Shown: positions 26,289-34,001 of the stretch, one piece after another
How the letters are laid out: each line of letters opens with the position of its first letter
Numbering within the stretch: position 1 is the stretch's first letter
Assembly: GCF_036226665.1 (NCBI RefSeq)
Contig: NZ_CP109007.1
Location: 1,798,001 to 1,862,000 of the forward strand
Direction: 5' to 3'
DNA from: Streptomyces sp. NBC_00691
GTDB lineage: Bacteria > Actinomycetota > Actinomycetes > Streptomycetales > Streptomycetaceae
Length of the DNA: 64,000 bases
The notes under the pieces: generated by a model
What the model was told of the DNA's origin: nothing
Databases searched by the model: none
What the model saw: only the letters and a program-made list of their open reading frames with translations
Made by a program: the position numbers and the translations under genes

Positions 26289-26905
26289 GCGCCGACCATC
26301 CTGAGGACGAGGTCGGCGTAGAGCGCGCCGACCTCGTCGGGCGACCGGCGCCCCTGGGCGTTGAACCAGCGCGAGACGTCGATGCAGAGCGAGAGCACGG
26401 CGACGGTGGTGCCGCCGACGTCCGGGACGTCGAACTCGCCCGCGGCCACGCCCTCGTCGATGATTCCGCGCACCGCCGCGTCGGAGCGGCGGCGCAGCTC
26501 CACGATCTCGGCCCGGTGCTCGGGGCCGAGGGCGTCGAGCTCGTACTGGACGACCCGCGCGGTGGTGTGGCGCTCGGCGTGCCAGCGGACGAAGGAGCGC
26601 ACGGCGTCGGCGAGGCGCTCGGCCGCCGTGCCGTCCCCGGCGGCGGCGCCCCGGAGGATCTCCAGGGCCTTGTCGTGACCGATGCGGCTGATCCGGTGGA
26701 GCAGCTCTTCCTTGGTCTTGTAGTGGATGTAGAGCGCGGCCGGGCTCATCCCCGCGCGGCCGGCGATGTCCCGGGTGGTGGTGGCGTGGTAGCCGCGCTC
26801 GGCGAACGCCTCGACGGCGGCCACCAGCAGTCGCCGGGCCGCCTCGGGCGTGACCTCGCCCCAGGGCATGTCCTCGCCCCCAGGCGTCTCCTCCGCCGTG
26901 CTCAT
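26279..26905 (-). CDS. TetR-family regulator of the convergent maoC gene
   Basis: A 208-residue TetR protein with a helix-turn-helix at about residues 20-70 (RRLLVAAVEAFAERGYHATT, then IAGRAGMSPAALYIHYKTKEELL) and a helical sensor domain. It converges on maoC with a 10-base overlap of coding ends. Each gene's promoter contains the identical 16-base AAGCGCTT-core site, so self-repression and repression of maoC are expected, with an acyl-CoA-type ligand likely. The ATG at 26905 follows a good purine-rich site; longer frames cross the operator. Confidence 0.85.
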   Translation of the reverse strand: MSTAEETPGGEDMPWGEVTPEAARRLLVAAVEAFAERGYHATTTRDIAGRAGMSPAALYIHYKTKEELLHRISRIGHDKALEILRGAAAGDGTAAERLADAVRSFVRWHAERHTTARVVQYELDALGPEHRAEIVELRRRSDAAVRGIIDEGVAAGEFDVPDVGGTTVAVLSLCIDVSRWFNAQGRRSPDEVGALYADLVLRMVGAQK

Positions 26906-26955
26906 CCCACACTCCCTCTCGGACCCCGTCAGGACGCTCACCATACCAACGTGGG

Positions 26956-26971
26956 TGAGCAAGCGCTTAGA
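26956..26971 (-). promoter_or_regulatory. Operator copy 2 (AAGCGCTT core) upstream of tetR
   Basis: An exact repeat of the 16-base operator at 25751-25766, 51 bases before the minus-strand tetR start. On the minus strand a TATGGT -10-like element follows downstream. Confidence 0.7.
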
Positions 26972-27005
26972 GACGGAGAACGGCAGCTCAGGGCCTGCCG
27001 GGCGG

Positions 27006-27293
27006 TCAGAGCTTCTGGAAGGGGTCGTGCTCGGCGAGCAGCTTCTCCAGCCGGGCCTGGTCGACCCTGCTGACGATCTGCCCGGCCTCCTGGCGGTCGC
27101 GGACGACCTTGGCGAGCGTGAAGGCCGAGGTGGTGAGGTACAGGACCGCGACGGCGAGGAAGGCGCGGACCCAGGCGCTGGCCTCCAGCTGGTAGATGCC
27201 GACGGCCACGGCGCCGAGGGCGAGCGAGAAGGAGGCGACGGCCTGGGCGTAGTAGGCGGCGGTGTTCTGCTGCTTGACCGGTGTGTCACTCAT
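27006..27293 (-). CDS. YiaA/YiaB-family two-helix membrane protein
   Basis: A 95-residue protein with two predicted transmembrane helices, about residues 17-35 (AVASFSLALGAVAVGIYQLE) and 40-60 (WVRAFLAVAVLYLTTSAFTL), the second leading into KVVRDRQEAG, which is the characteristic end of the YiaA/YiaB domain. A charged helical tail follows. The function of the family is unknown. The ATG at 27293 (MSDTPVKQQN) is chosen over 27329. It stands alone between tetR and an acyl-CoA dehydrogenase gene, all on the minus strand. Confidence 0.78.
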   Translation of the reverse strand: MSDTPVKQQNTAAYYAQAVASFSLALGAVAVGIYQLEASAWVRAFLAVAVLYLTTSAFTLAKVVRDRQEAGQIVSRVDQARLEKLLAEHDPFQKL

Positions 27294-27373
27294 GGGCACA
27301 GCATCGGACGGATGTGGCAGGCACCACATCCGTCCGCGTACTCACCGAGGTACTCAGAAGGCCCGGGAGGGGG

Positions 27374-28525
27374 TCAGAAGGCCGAGACCCCCGTCAGCGC
27401 GCGGCCGATGATGAGCTTCTGGATCTGGCTGGTGCCCTCGTACAGGGTCATGACGCGGGCGTCCCGGAGAAGCTTGCCGACCGGGTACTCGTCGATGTAG
27501 CCGTAGCCTCCGAAGACCTGGAGGGCGTTGTTCGCGGCACGGACGGCCGCCTCGGAGGCGTACAGCTTCGCCTTGGAGGCCGCGGTCGCGAAGTCCTGGC
27601 CGCGGTCGATCAGATCGGCGACCCGCCAGGTGAGCAGCCGGGCGGCGTCCACGTCGACGGCGATGTCGCTGATCAGCTCCTGCACGAGCTGGTACGCGGC
27701 GATGGGCTTGCCGAACTGCTCGCGCTCCCCGGCGTACCGGACGGCCGCGTCGAGGGCGGCCTGGGCGATGCCGACGCAGCCGGCGGCGACGGACATCCGG
27801 CCCTTGGCGAGGGCGGACATGGCGACGGTGAAGCCCTTGCCCTCGGGGCCGAGCATCGCGGCGGCGGGGACGCGGACGTCCTCGAGGACGAGTTCGGCGG
27901 TGGCCTGGCCGCGCAATCCGAGCTTGCCGTGGATGGCGCGGCGGGTGAGGCCGGGGGTGTCGGTGGGGATGAGGAAGGCGGAGACACCCCTGTGGCCGGG
28001 GGTGTCGTTGGTGCGGGCGAAGAGCAGCACCACATCGGCCCAGGTGCCGTTGGTGATGAACATCTTGGTGCCGCTGACGCGGTAGTCGTCGCCGTCGCGC
28101 ACGGCCCGGGTGGCGAGGTTCCCGGCGTCGGATCCGGTGCCGGGCTCGGTGAGGCCGAAGCAGCCGAGCGCCTCGCCGGACGCGAGCCGGGGCAGCCACT
28201 CCCGCTTCTGCGCCTCGGTGCCCCAGGCGGCGACGGTCTTGGCCACCAGGCCGAGGGAGACGGAGACGATGCCGCGCACGGACGAGTCGCCGCGGCCGAG
28301 CTCCTCGGTGACGAGGCAGTACGCGAGGTGGTCGCCGCCGGAACCGCCGTACTCCTCCGGGATCGTGAGACCGAGGAAGCCGACGGCGCCGAGCTTCCTC
28401 ACGATCGCCCGGTCCACCTCCTCGGCGCGGTCCCAGGCCACGGCGTGCGGGGCGACCTCGCGTGCGACGAAGTCCTCGGCGAGCCGCCGTACGGCTTCCT
28501 GCTCCTCGCTGAGTTCCAGATTCAT
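27374..28525 (-). CDS. Acyl-CoA dehydrogenase
   Basis: A 383-residue flavin-dependent acyl-CoA dehydrogenase of normal length. The GCFGLTEPGTGSDAGNL flavin-binding strand, KMFITNGTWADV, REQFGKPIAAYQLVQ and the C-terminal VMTLYEGTSQIQKLIIGR motif, whose Glu is the catalytic base of the short/medium-chain enzymes, are all present. It makes the first oxidation of fatty or branched acyl-CoA. It is divergent from a TetR gene, and the intervening site at 28552-28568 is probably its operator. It is unlike the ACAD10/11-type gene at 16371, which lacks this YEGT motif. Confidence 0.92.
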   Translation of the reverse strand: MNLELSEEQEAVRRLAEDFVAREVAPHAVAWDRAEEVDRAIVRKLGAVGFLGLTIPEEYGGSGGDHLAYCLVTEELGRGDSSVRGIVSVSLGLVAKTVAAWGTEAQKREWLPRLASGEALGCFGLTEPGTGSDAGNLATRAVRDGDDYRVSGTKMFITNGTWADVVLLFARTNDTPGHRGVSAFLIPTDTPGLTRRAIHGKLGLRGQATAELVLEDVRVPAAAMLGPEGKGFTVAMSALAKGRMSVAAGCVGIAQAALDAAVRYAGEREQFGKPIAAYQLVQELISDIAVDVDAARLLTWRVADLIDRGQDFATAASKAKLYASEAAVRAANNALQVFGGYGYIDEYPVGKLLRDARVMTLYEGTSQIQKLIIGRALTGVSAF

Positions 28526-28551
28526 ACGGCGCCCACCTCACCCGACCATTT

Positions 28552-28568
28552 AATTACCACTGCTAGTT
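28552..28568. promoter_or_regulatory. TetR operator between acyl-CoA dehydrogenase and tetR
   Basis: AATTACCACTGCTAGTT matches at 13 of 17 positions the reverse complement of the more perfect dyad ahead of the aldehyde dehydrogenase gene (44637-44653). It covers the region where the -35 of the tetR promoter would lie; a TACTAT -10 is at 28584-28589. Confidence 0.6.
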
Positions 28569-28596
28569 TTTTCGGTGCAGGCCTACTATGTGCGCC

Positions 28597-29400
28597 ATGG
28601 CCCGACCGCGCAAGCCCCTGCTCAGCCGAGACCGCATCGTCGAGACGGCGGGCGCGCTCGTGGACGCCGAGGGCCTCGCCGCGCTCTCGACCCGCCGGCT
28701 CGCGGCCGAACTCGGGGTGAGCGGCCCCTCGCTCTACAACCACTTCCGCACCAAGGACGAGATCCTCGACGCCGTCGCGGACGCGGTGAGCGCGAAGATC
28801 GATCTGTCGATGTTCGCGGAGGACGACGGACGCGACTGGCAGACCGCGCTGCACGACTGGGCCGTCTCCTACCGGGCCGCCCTCGCCGACCACCCGCACA
28901 TCGTCCCGGTCCTCGCCCAGGGCCCCGGCCGTCGTCCGGCGGGCCTGCGCGTCGCGGACGCCGTCTTCGGCGCGATGGTCCGCGCGGGCTGGCCGCCGGC
29001 CCAGGCCACCTCCATCGGCGCGCTGATGCGCTACTTCATCACCGGCTCCGCCCTCGGCTCCTTCGCACGCGGCTTCGTCGACGACGAGGCGGCCTACGAC
29101 CCGGCCGACTACCCCCACCTCGGCCAGGCGCACCGCCTCGCCGAGCACCGGCAGAAGGTCGACGAGGGCGCCTTCGCCACCGGGCTGCGGGCTCTGCTCG
29201 ACGGGTTGCGGCTCCAGTACGAGACCCAGGTGCGCGCGTCCGCGGCACGGGGCGTGACGCGCGCCGGGTCCTCGGCCCCGCACACGGCCCGCGGCGAGTC
29301 CGCGACGCCGCACGCGGTTAGCAGCGAGTCCTCGGCCCGTGGCGAGTCCGCGGCCCGCCCCTCCCCCGCGCAGGACGGTTCGGCCACCGCCGAAGGGTGA
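28597..29400 (+). CDS. TetR-family regulator (TetR_C type), probably leaderless
   Basis: A 267-residue TetR protein whose recognition domain (residues about 8-58: LSRDRIVETAGALVDAEGLA, then LAAELGVSGPSLYNHFRTKDEIL) resembles Tn10-TetR-like subfamilies. The last 45 residues are a serine/alanine-rich, probably disordered tail with ARGES and SSES repeats, unusual for the family. The ATG at 28597 lies seven bases after a TACTAT -10, so the transcript likely starts at the ATG and has no leader; this argues against the GTG at 28588. It is divergent from acyl-CoA dehydrogenase and is its presumed repressor. Confidence 0.83.
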   Translation: MARPRKPLLSRDRIVETAGALVDAEGLAALSTRRLAAELGVSGPSLYNHFRTKDEILDAVADAVSAKIDLSMFAEDDGRDWQTALHDWAVSYRAALADHPHIVPVLAQGPGRRPAGLRVADAVFGAMVRAGWPPAQATSIGALMRYFITGSALGSFARGFVDDEAAYDPADYPHLGQAHRLAEHRQKVDEGAFATGLRALLDGLRLQYETQVRASAARGVTRAGSSAPHTARGESATPHAVSSESSARGESAARPSPAQDGSATAEG

Positions 29401-29418
29401 GTGCGGGAGGCTGGACGC

Positions 29419-30114
29419 ATGGCAGCCAGTGACCTCGCCGCACTCGCGGCGCTCTTCGCGGACGAGACCCGCGCCGTGTTCCTGCTCGCCCTGCTCGACG
29501 GGCGGGCCTGGACCTCCGGAGAACTCGCCCGGCACGCGGGCGTGGCCCCGTCCACCGCCAGTGAACACCTCGGAAAGCTCGTCACCGGCGGGGTGCTCGC
29601 GGAGGAACGGCAGGGCCGCCACAGGTACGTGCGTCTCGCCGACCCCGGGATCGCGCATCTCGTCGAGGACCTGGCCACCCGGTCCGAGCCGGCGGTGCCC
29701 CCGCCGCCCCGCTCGCTGGGCGCCGCGAGCGCCGGACGGGCGATGGCCCGGGGCCGGACCTGCTACGACCACCTCGCCGGGCGGCTGGGCATCGCGATCA
29801 CCGAGGCGATGACGGTTCGTGGACTGCTGCGCCAGGACACCGGGTTCGCGCTCACGGACCGGGGGCTCGCCTGGTTCGACGAGCTGGGCGTCCCTCTCGT
29901 ACGCCGGGGGCGGCGGCCCGTCGCGCGCGGCTGCCTCGACTGGACCGAGCGCCGGCCGCACCTCGCGGGGCTCGCGGGCGCCGCGCTGTGCCGGCACGCG
30001 CTGGACGCCGAGTGGTGCGTACGGATCGGGTCCGAGCGGGCCGTGAAGGTGACCGGGCGGGGCGAGAGCGCGCTGTACGCGAACCTGGGCATCGCTCCGG
30101 AGGCGCTGCGATGA
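29419..30114 (+). CDS. ArsR-family winged-helix regulator
   Basis: A 231-residue protein with an N-terminal ArsR winged helix (residues about 5-80: LAALFADETRAVFLLALLDG, then ELARHAGVAPSTASEHLGKL and RHRYVRLAD) and a C-terminal domain of about 150 residues found in a subset of actinobacterial ArsR proteins with a RTCYDHLAGRLG block. No clear metal site (CxC or similar) is seen, so it may sense something other than metal. The ATG at 29419 has GGAGG eight bases upstream. Its stop touches a possible ATGA start (30111) in the frame of the downstream EamA transporter, which it may control. Confidence 0.8.
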   Translation: MAASDLAALAALFADETRAVFLLALLDGRAWTSGELARHAGVAPSTASEHLGKLVTGGVLAEERQGRHRYVRLADPGIAHLVEDLATRSEPAVPPPPRSLGAASAGRAMARGRTCYDHLAGRLGIAITEAMTVRGLLRQDTGFALTDRGLAWFDELGVPLVRRGRRPVARGCLDWTERRPHLAGLAGAALCRHALDAEWCVRIGSERAVKVTGRGESALYANLGIAPEALR

Positions 30115-30180
30115 GGCCACTGCCGCCCGGCGGCGCGCGGCACGGCGACTCCGGCCCCCGTCGCGGCCCACGGCCCGGCC

Positions 30181-30240
30181 CCGACCTCGACGCGGGTCCC
30201 GGTCCCGACCTCGACGCCGGTCCCGGTCCCGGTCCCGGTC
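30181..30240 (+). repeat. Tandem repeat between arsR and the EamA gene
   Basis: Two 24-base units (30181-30204 and 30205-30228, one mismatch) built on a CCGACCTCGACGC core are followed by two CCGGTC units. If translation began at 30111, they would encode a PGPDLDA repeat ahead of the transporter. Confidence 0.6.
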
Positions 30241-30290
30241 CTCGAGATATTGCGGTGAGCGCCGAAGGGTCCGCGCCCTACCGTCGAGCC

Positions 30291-31205
30291 ATGCAGAAGC
30301 AATCCTCACGGCTCGCCCTCGCCGCCGCCGGTGTCACCGTCGTCCTGTGGGCCTCCGCCTTCGTCTCGATCCGCAGTGCGGGCGAGGCCTACTCCCCCGG
30401 CGCGCTCGCGCTCGGACGGCTGCTCGCCGGCGGTCTCGTCCTGGCAGCCGTCCTCCTCGTCCGGCGGGAGGGGCTGCCGCCCCGGGCGGCCTGGCCGGGG
30501 ATCCTGGTCTCGGGCCTGCTCTGGTTCGGGGTGTACATGGTGGTGCTCAACTGGGGCGAGCAGGAGGTCGACGCCGGCACGGCGGCGATGGTGGTGAACA
30601 TCGGCCCGATCCTGATCGCGCTGCTCGGCGCCCGCTTCCTGAGGGAGTCCCTCCCGCCGCGGCTGCTCGCGGGCATGGCGGTCTCCTTCGCCGGCGCGGT
30701 GGTCGTCGGCCTCTCCATGTCCCGCGCCTCCTCCGGGGCGCACGCCTCGCTGCTCGGCGTACTCCTGTGTGTCCTGGCGGCGATGGCGTACGCGGGCGGG
30801 GTCGTGGCGCAGAAGCCGGCGCTCGCCCACGGCAGTGCGCTCCAGGTGACGACGTTCGGGTGCCTGGTGGGGGCGGTGGCCTGTCTGCCGTTCGCCGGGC
30901 AGCTGGTCGACGAGGCGGGCCGGGCCCCGCTGTCGGCGACGCTGAACATGCTCTATCTGGGGGTGTTCCCGACCGCGCTCGCCTTCACGACCTGGGCCTA
31001 CGCACTGGCCCGGACGACCGCGGGGCGGATGGGCGCGACGACGTACGCGGTGCCCGCTCTGGTGGTGCTGATGGCGTGGCTGTTCCTCGGCGAACTGCCC
31101 GGGCCGCTCACCCTCGCCGGGGGCGCGCTGTGCCTGGCGGGTGTGGCCGTATCCCGCTCACGCGCGCGAACCTCCGTCGGCGCCGGAACGGCTGAATCCA
31201 CCTGA
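30291..31205 (+). CDS. EamA/DMT-family transporter
   Basis: A 304-residue polytopic protein with two EamA repeats and about ten transmembrane helices (first LALAAAGVTVVLWASAFVSI). WASAFVSIRS, GTAAMVVNIGPILIALLG and TTYAVPALVVLMAWLFLGE are typical of drug/metabolite exporters of the RhaT/YdcZ-like branch. The substrate is unknown. The ATG at 30291 is six bases after a TACCGT -10-like element, consistent with a leaderless start; an in-frame ATG at 30111 overlapping the arsR stop would add 60 low-complexity residues. ArsR upstream is the likely regulator. Confidence 0.86.
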   Translation: MQKQSSRLALAAAGVTVVLWASAFVSIRSAGEAYSPGALALGRLLAGGLVLAAVLLVRREGLPPRAAWPGILVSGLLWFGVYMVVLNWGEQEVDAGTAAMVVNIGPILIALLGARFLRESLPPRLLAGMAVSFAGAVVVGLSMSRASSGAHASLLGVLLCVLAAMAYAGGVVAQKPALAHGSALQVTTFGCLVGAVACLPFAGQLVDEAGRAPLSATLNMLYLGVFPTALAFTTWAYALARTTAGRMGATTYAVPALVVLMAWLFLGELPGPLTLAGGALCLAGVAVSRSRARTSVGAGTAEST

Positions 31206-31419
31206 CAGGGCATGGCTTCGGTTCCGGACACTTCACGCGCCCTCGGCATGGGGTGTGCGCCCGCGACCTGGAAGGGAGAAGCCCGTCAAGCCCCAGATTC
31301 GGCCGGTGGAGCGAGAGGGCACGTTTCATGGCCCCCCGGCCGGATAGTTTCGAGTCGGTCACAGGCGCGGGCCGGAACATCACGCTCCGGCACCTTCTGG
31401 CAAGCCGACGGGGGAGCTC

Positions 31420-32094
31420 ATGGCGATACAGCAGCGGGCGGAACGCACAAGACAGGAAATCCTGTCGGCGGCCGCGAGGGTGTTCGACAGGAACGGGTAC
31501 GAGCGGGCCTCGCTCGCCAGGATCGCCGGCGAGGCAAGGGTGACCACCGGCGCCCTGGTCTTCCACTTCGCGACGAAGGCGGAGCTCGCGACGGCGGTCC
31601 ACGGGCGGGCCCACGCGGCCACCCGGATCACGGTCGAGTCGGCGTGCCTGTCGACGGAGGGCGTCGGCGGCACGGCGATCGACAAGCTGGTGATCGCCAC
31701 GCACGCGCTGATCCGGCTCTTCGAGACCGACCCGACGGCGCGGGCGGGTGAACGTCTCGCGCGGGAACTCCAATTAGCCGACCCGGGGTTCACCCGGGAC
31801 TGCCCCTGGCGGCGCGAGGTGGCGCGCCTGGCCCGCTACGCGGAGGCAGAGAAGGCCCTGCGTCCCGGCGTGGACGCGACGGCCGTCGCCGCGCTGATCG
31901 GCTACGTGATCACCGGTGTCGAGCTGGAGATGCGCTGTCCGAACGGTCCGTCCGACGAGTGCTGGCCCACCGACGACCCCAGGGGCGCCGACAGCGGCGC
32001 CCTGCACGGCCCCGCAGAACAACGGCTCGACCGCATCTGGAAGTTGATCCTCCCGGGCCTGGTCCATCCGGCCGGGAGAAGGCCCGGCGCCTAG
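31420..32094 (+). CDS. ScbR/ArpA-like gamma-butyrolactone receptor-family regulator with a TTA codon
   Basis: A 224-residue TetR protein of the gamma-butyrolactone receptor type: helix-turn-helix at residues about 8-55 (RAERTRQEILSAAARVFDRN, then ARVTTGALVFHFATKAELA), the DPTARAGERLARE segment and the ILPGLVHPA end all recall ArpA and ScbR. No butyrolactone synthase (AfsA-like) is adjacent, so it may be an orphan or pseudo-receptor. Codon 119 (31774-31776) is TTA, preceded by a rare CAA, making it bldA-dependent. GGGGAG sits just before the ATG. It stands alone, so its targets are elsewhere. Confidence 0.83.
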   Translation: MAIQQRAERTRQEILSAAARVFDRNGYERASLARIAGEARVTTGALVFHFATKAELATAVHGRAHAATRITVESACLSTEGVGGTAIDKLVIATHALIRLFETDPTARAGERLARELQLADPGFTRDCPWRREVARLARYAEAEKALRPGVDATAVAALIGYVITGVELEMRCPNGPSDECWPTDDPRGADSGALHGPAEQRLDRIWKLILPGLVHPAGRRPGA

Positions 32095-32101
32095 CCGCGC
32101 G

Positions 32102-32200
32102 GCCACCCCGGGAGCGGCGCCCGGCTCGCGGGCCGCCCCGGGAGCGGCGCCCGGCTCGCGGCCCGCCCCGGGAGCGGCGCCCGGCTCGCGGCCCGCCCCG
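32102..32200. repeat. Tandem 30-base repeat, about 3.3 copies
   Basis: Units beginning near 32102, 32132, 32162 and 32192 share a GGGAGCGGCGCCCGGCTCGC core with only one or two base differences. The array fills the gap between the convergent ends of the ScbR-like and TetR genes. Each unit contains the GGCGCC palindrome, so it may also fold as a terminator. Confidence 0.8.
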
Positions 32201-32202
32201 CC

Positions 32203-32865
32203 TCACTCCCCCGAACGCAGCAGCTGGCGCGCGAAGTCGGCGAGGGAGCGGCCGACGCGTTCGGCCGAGAGGCCGAGTTCGTGCCGCTGGAACTGGTAGA
32301 GCTCGGGTGACAGCGGGCTGAGCGCGATGTCGATCAGCGGGTCCGGGTCCTGGATCCCGTGGCCGACGAGCAGCGTGCGGACGTGCACGCGCCAGAAGCC
32401 GTACGCGCCCGTCCGGAAGCGCGCGGGACCGGTCTCGGCGCCGAGGGCCAGCGGCAGGTGCCGTTCCAGGAGGTCGAGCATCGCCAGGTAGAACGCCGCC
32501 AGCCGCTCCCCCGCGGGCGCGCCGGGGCCGAGCGGCGGCGGGCCGTAGATGAGCTGGCCCTGGAGGCGGCGCTCGTGCTCGTCGAGCAGCGCGACGGCGA
32601 CCGAAGAGGGATCGGGGAAGCTCCGGTAGAGCGTGGCCCGGCCCACCCCGGCGGCCTTGGCGATCCGGTCCATGGTGACCGTTCTCGGATCCTGCTGGGC
32701 GAAGAGCTGCTCGGCCGCCGCCAGGATCTGGGCACGGTTGCGCTCCGCGTCCGCGCGTCTGCGCGGGGCGACCGGCTGGTCGTCCGCGGCCTGGAGATCA
32801 CCGAGGAGCCCGCCGACCCGGTGGACGGAGGCGGCTCCACGACCCCGCTGCTCGTCGTCGCTCAT
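32203..32865 (-). CDS. TetR-family regulator of the adjacent DMT transporter
   Basis: A 220-residue TetR protein. The DNA-binding domain is unusually far in, at residues about 38-88 (AERNRAQILAAAEQLFAQQD, then AKAAGVGRATLYRSFPDP), after a 37-residue extension with no obvious fold; an internal start is possible. The sensor domain is helical. It is divergent from the YdcZ-like transporter at 32988, with two copies of an AAGTGGACA-N4-GTCCGTTT operator in opposite orientation between them, so it is almost surely the transporter's repressor. Confidence 0.85.
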   Translation of the reverse strand: MSDDEQRGRGAASVHRVGGLLGDLQAADDQPVAPRRRADAERNRAQILAAAEQLFAQQDPRTVTMDRIAKAAGVGRATLYRSFPDPSSVAVALLDEHERRLQGQLIYGPPPLGPGAPAGERLAAFYLAMLDLLERHLPLALGAETGPARFRTGAYGFWRVHVRTLLVGHGIQDPDPLIDIALSPLSPELYQFQRHELGLSAERVGRSLADFARQLLRSGE

Positions 32866-32891
32866 GGACCTGACCTTACTTCCCCTGGAGC

Positions 32892-32955
32892 TAAGTGGAC
32901 ACCTTGTCCGTTTGGCATGTCGCGTGGCATGCTAAACGGACTCACTGTCCACTTA
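32892..32955. promoter_or_regulatory. Double TetR operator for the DMT transporter
   Basis: Two copies of AAGTGGACA-N4-GTCCGTTT face each other: one at 32893-32913 on the plus strand, one at 32935-32955 on the minus strand. Together they make nested dyads, outer TAAGTGGACA/TGTCCACTTA (32892-32901 and 32946-32955, perfect) and inner CCGTTTGGCATG/CATGCTAAACGG (one mismatch). Centres are 42 bases apart, four helical turns. Confidence 0.75.
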
Positions 32956-32987
32956 TCCGCTCGCCATCCCGCCCCAGGGAGATCCAG

Positions 32988-33926
32988 ATGCACACCGCGC
33001 TCCTCGCCGCGGCCCTGCTGGTCGGCTGCCTCCTGGCCGTCCAGGCCTCGGTGAACCTCCAGCTCAACTCGGCCGTCGGCACCCCGTACGGCGCCTCGAC
33101 CATCCAGCTCGGCGTCGCGACCGGTCTGCTGACCGTGCTCGCGGTGGCGGCCGGAGCGCTCGGCGCGCTCGGCAAACTGCCCGACGTCGAGCCCTGGCAG
33201 CTGCTCGGCGGACTCGCCAGTCCGCTCTACATCACCAGCGGCATCCTGCTCTTCCCACGGCTCGGCGCCCTCGCCGCCGTCGGACTCTTCGTCACCGGCC
33301 AGATGTTCGCCTCGCTCGCGCTCGACCTCTTCGGTCTCCTCGGTCTCGAGCAGCAGGACCTGACCGCCGGGATCGTCATCGGCGCCGTGGCCGTGCTCGC
33401 CGGAATCGTCGTGATCATCCGGGGCATGAAGGCGGCGGCCCCTCCCGGCGCCCCCAAGATGTCGAGCGCCGGCCGGGCCGGCTGGCTCGCCCTCGGCGTC
33501 GTCGCCGGAGCCGTGCTGCCCGTGCAGGGCGCGGTCAACGCCCAGCTGCGCGCCCAGCTCAAGCAGCCCGTCACCGTCGCCGTGATCAGCTTCGCCGTGG
33601 CGACCTTCACCATCGCCGTCGTCCTGCTCGTGCTGTACGCGACCCGGAAGACCCCCAAGCCCAAGATCGCCCCGCTGAAGAAGATGCCCTGGTGGGGCTG
33701 GCTCGGTGGCGCCTGCGCCGCCGCCTACGTCACCGGCACCTTCCTGCTCATCCCCGAGATCGGGGCCGCCGTGACCATCGCGCTCACCGTGACCGGGCAG
33801 CAGCTCACCTCGGCCCTGATCGACCACAAGGGCCTCTTCAAGCTCCCCCAGCGTTCCCTCACGAAGCCGCGCGCCCTGGGTCTCGCCCTGCTGATCGCAG
33901 GCTCCCTCACCATCCAGCTCGTCTGA
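32988..33926 (+). CDS. DMT-family efflux transporter, YdcZ/DUF606 type
   Basis: A 312-residue membrane protein made of two homologous halves, each with about five helices. Matching motifs VQASVNLQLNSAVGTPYGAS (first half) and VQGAVNAQLRAQLKQPVTVA (second half) and two VTGQ motifs (LFVTGQMFAS and LTVTGQQLTS) show the internal duplication of the DUF606 branch. It probably exports a small, hydrophobic or cationic compound. It is divergent from its TetR gene with twin operators, the usual arrangement for an inducible efflux pump. The ATG at 32988 has AGGGAGA upstream. A hairpin follows the stop. Confidence 0.85.
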   Translation: MHTALLAAALLVGCLLAVQASVNLQLNSAVGTPYGASTIQLGVATGLLTVLAVAAGALGALGKLPDVEPWQLLGGLASPLYITSGILLFPRLGALAAVGLFVTGQMFASLALDLFGLLGLEQQDLTAGIVIGAVAVLAGIVVIIRGMKAAAPPGAPKMSSAGRAGWLALGVVAGAVLPVQGAVNAQLRAQLKQPVTVAVISFAVATFTIAVVLLVLYATRKTPKPKIAPLKKMPWWGWLGGACAAAYVTGTFLLIPEIGAAVTIALTVTGQQLTSALIDHKGLFKLPQRSLTKPRALGLALLIAGSLTIQLV

Positions 33927-33940
33927 CCGAGGCCGGCACT

Positions 33941-33962
33941 CCCCCGGGCCCCCGCCCGGGGG
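33941..33962 (+). terminator. Hairpin after the DMT transporter
   Basis: Nine-base perfect arms CCCCCGGGC (33941-33949) and GCCCGGGGG (33954-33962) with a four-base loop, 15 bases after the transporter stop. Confidence 0.65.
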
Positions 33963-33983
33963 CCACGGCCCGCACGGTGCGTC

Positions 33984-34001
33984 ATGAAAGGTGTGTCATG
34001 A
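33984..34001 (+). CDS. Five-codon leader ORF overlapping the MBL gene start
   Basis: ATG AAA GGT GTG TCA TGA encodes MKGVS, and its stop overlaps the ATG of the next gene (ATGA). It arises from a direct repeat of GTCATGAAAG at 33981-33990 and 33995-34004. It might couple or tune translation of the MBL gene, or simply reflect a duplicated start; no ribosome site was clear ahead of it. Confidence 0.3.
   Translation: MKGVS

Noticed and set aside
30181..30240. Minisatellite as an attachment or integration site
   Set aside because: No integrase, tRNA end or flanking element; a simple local duplication explains it.
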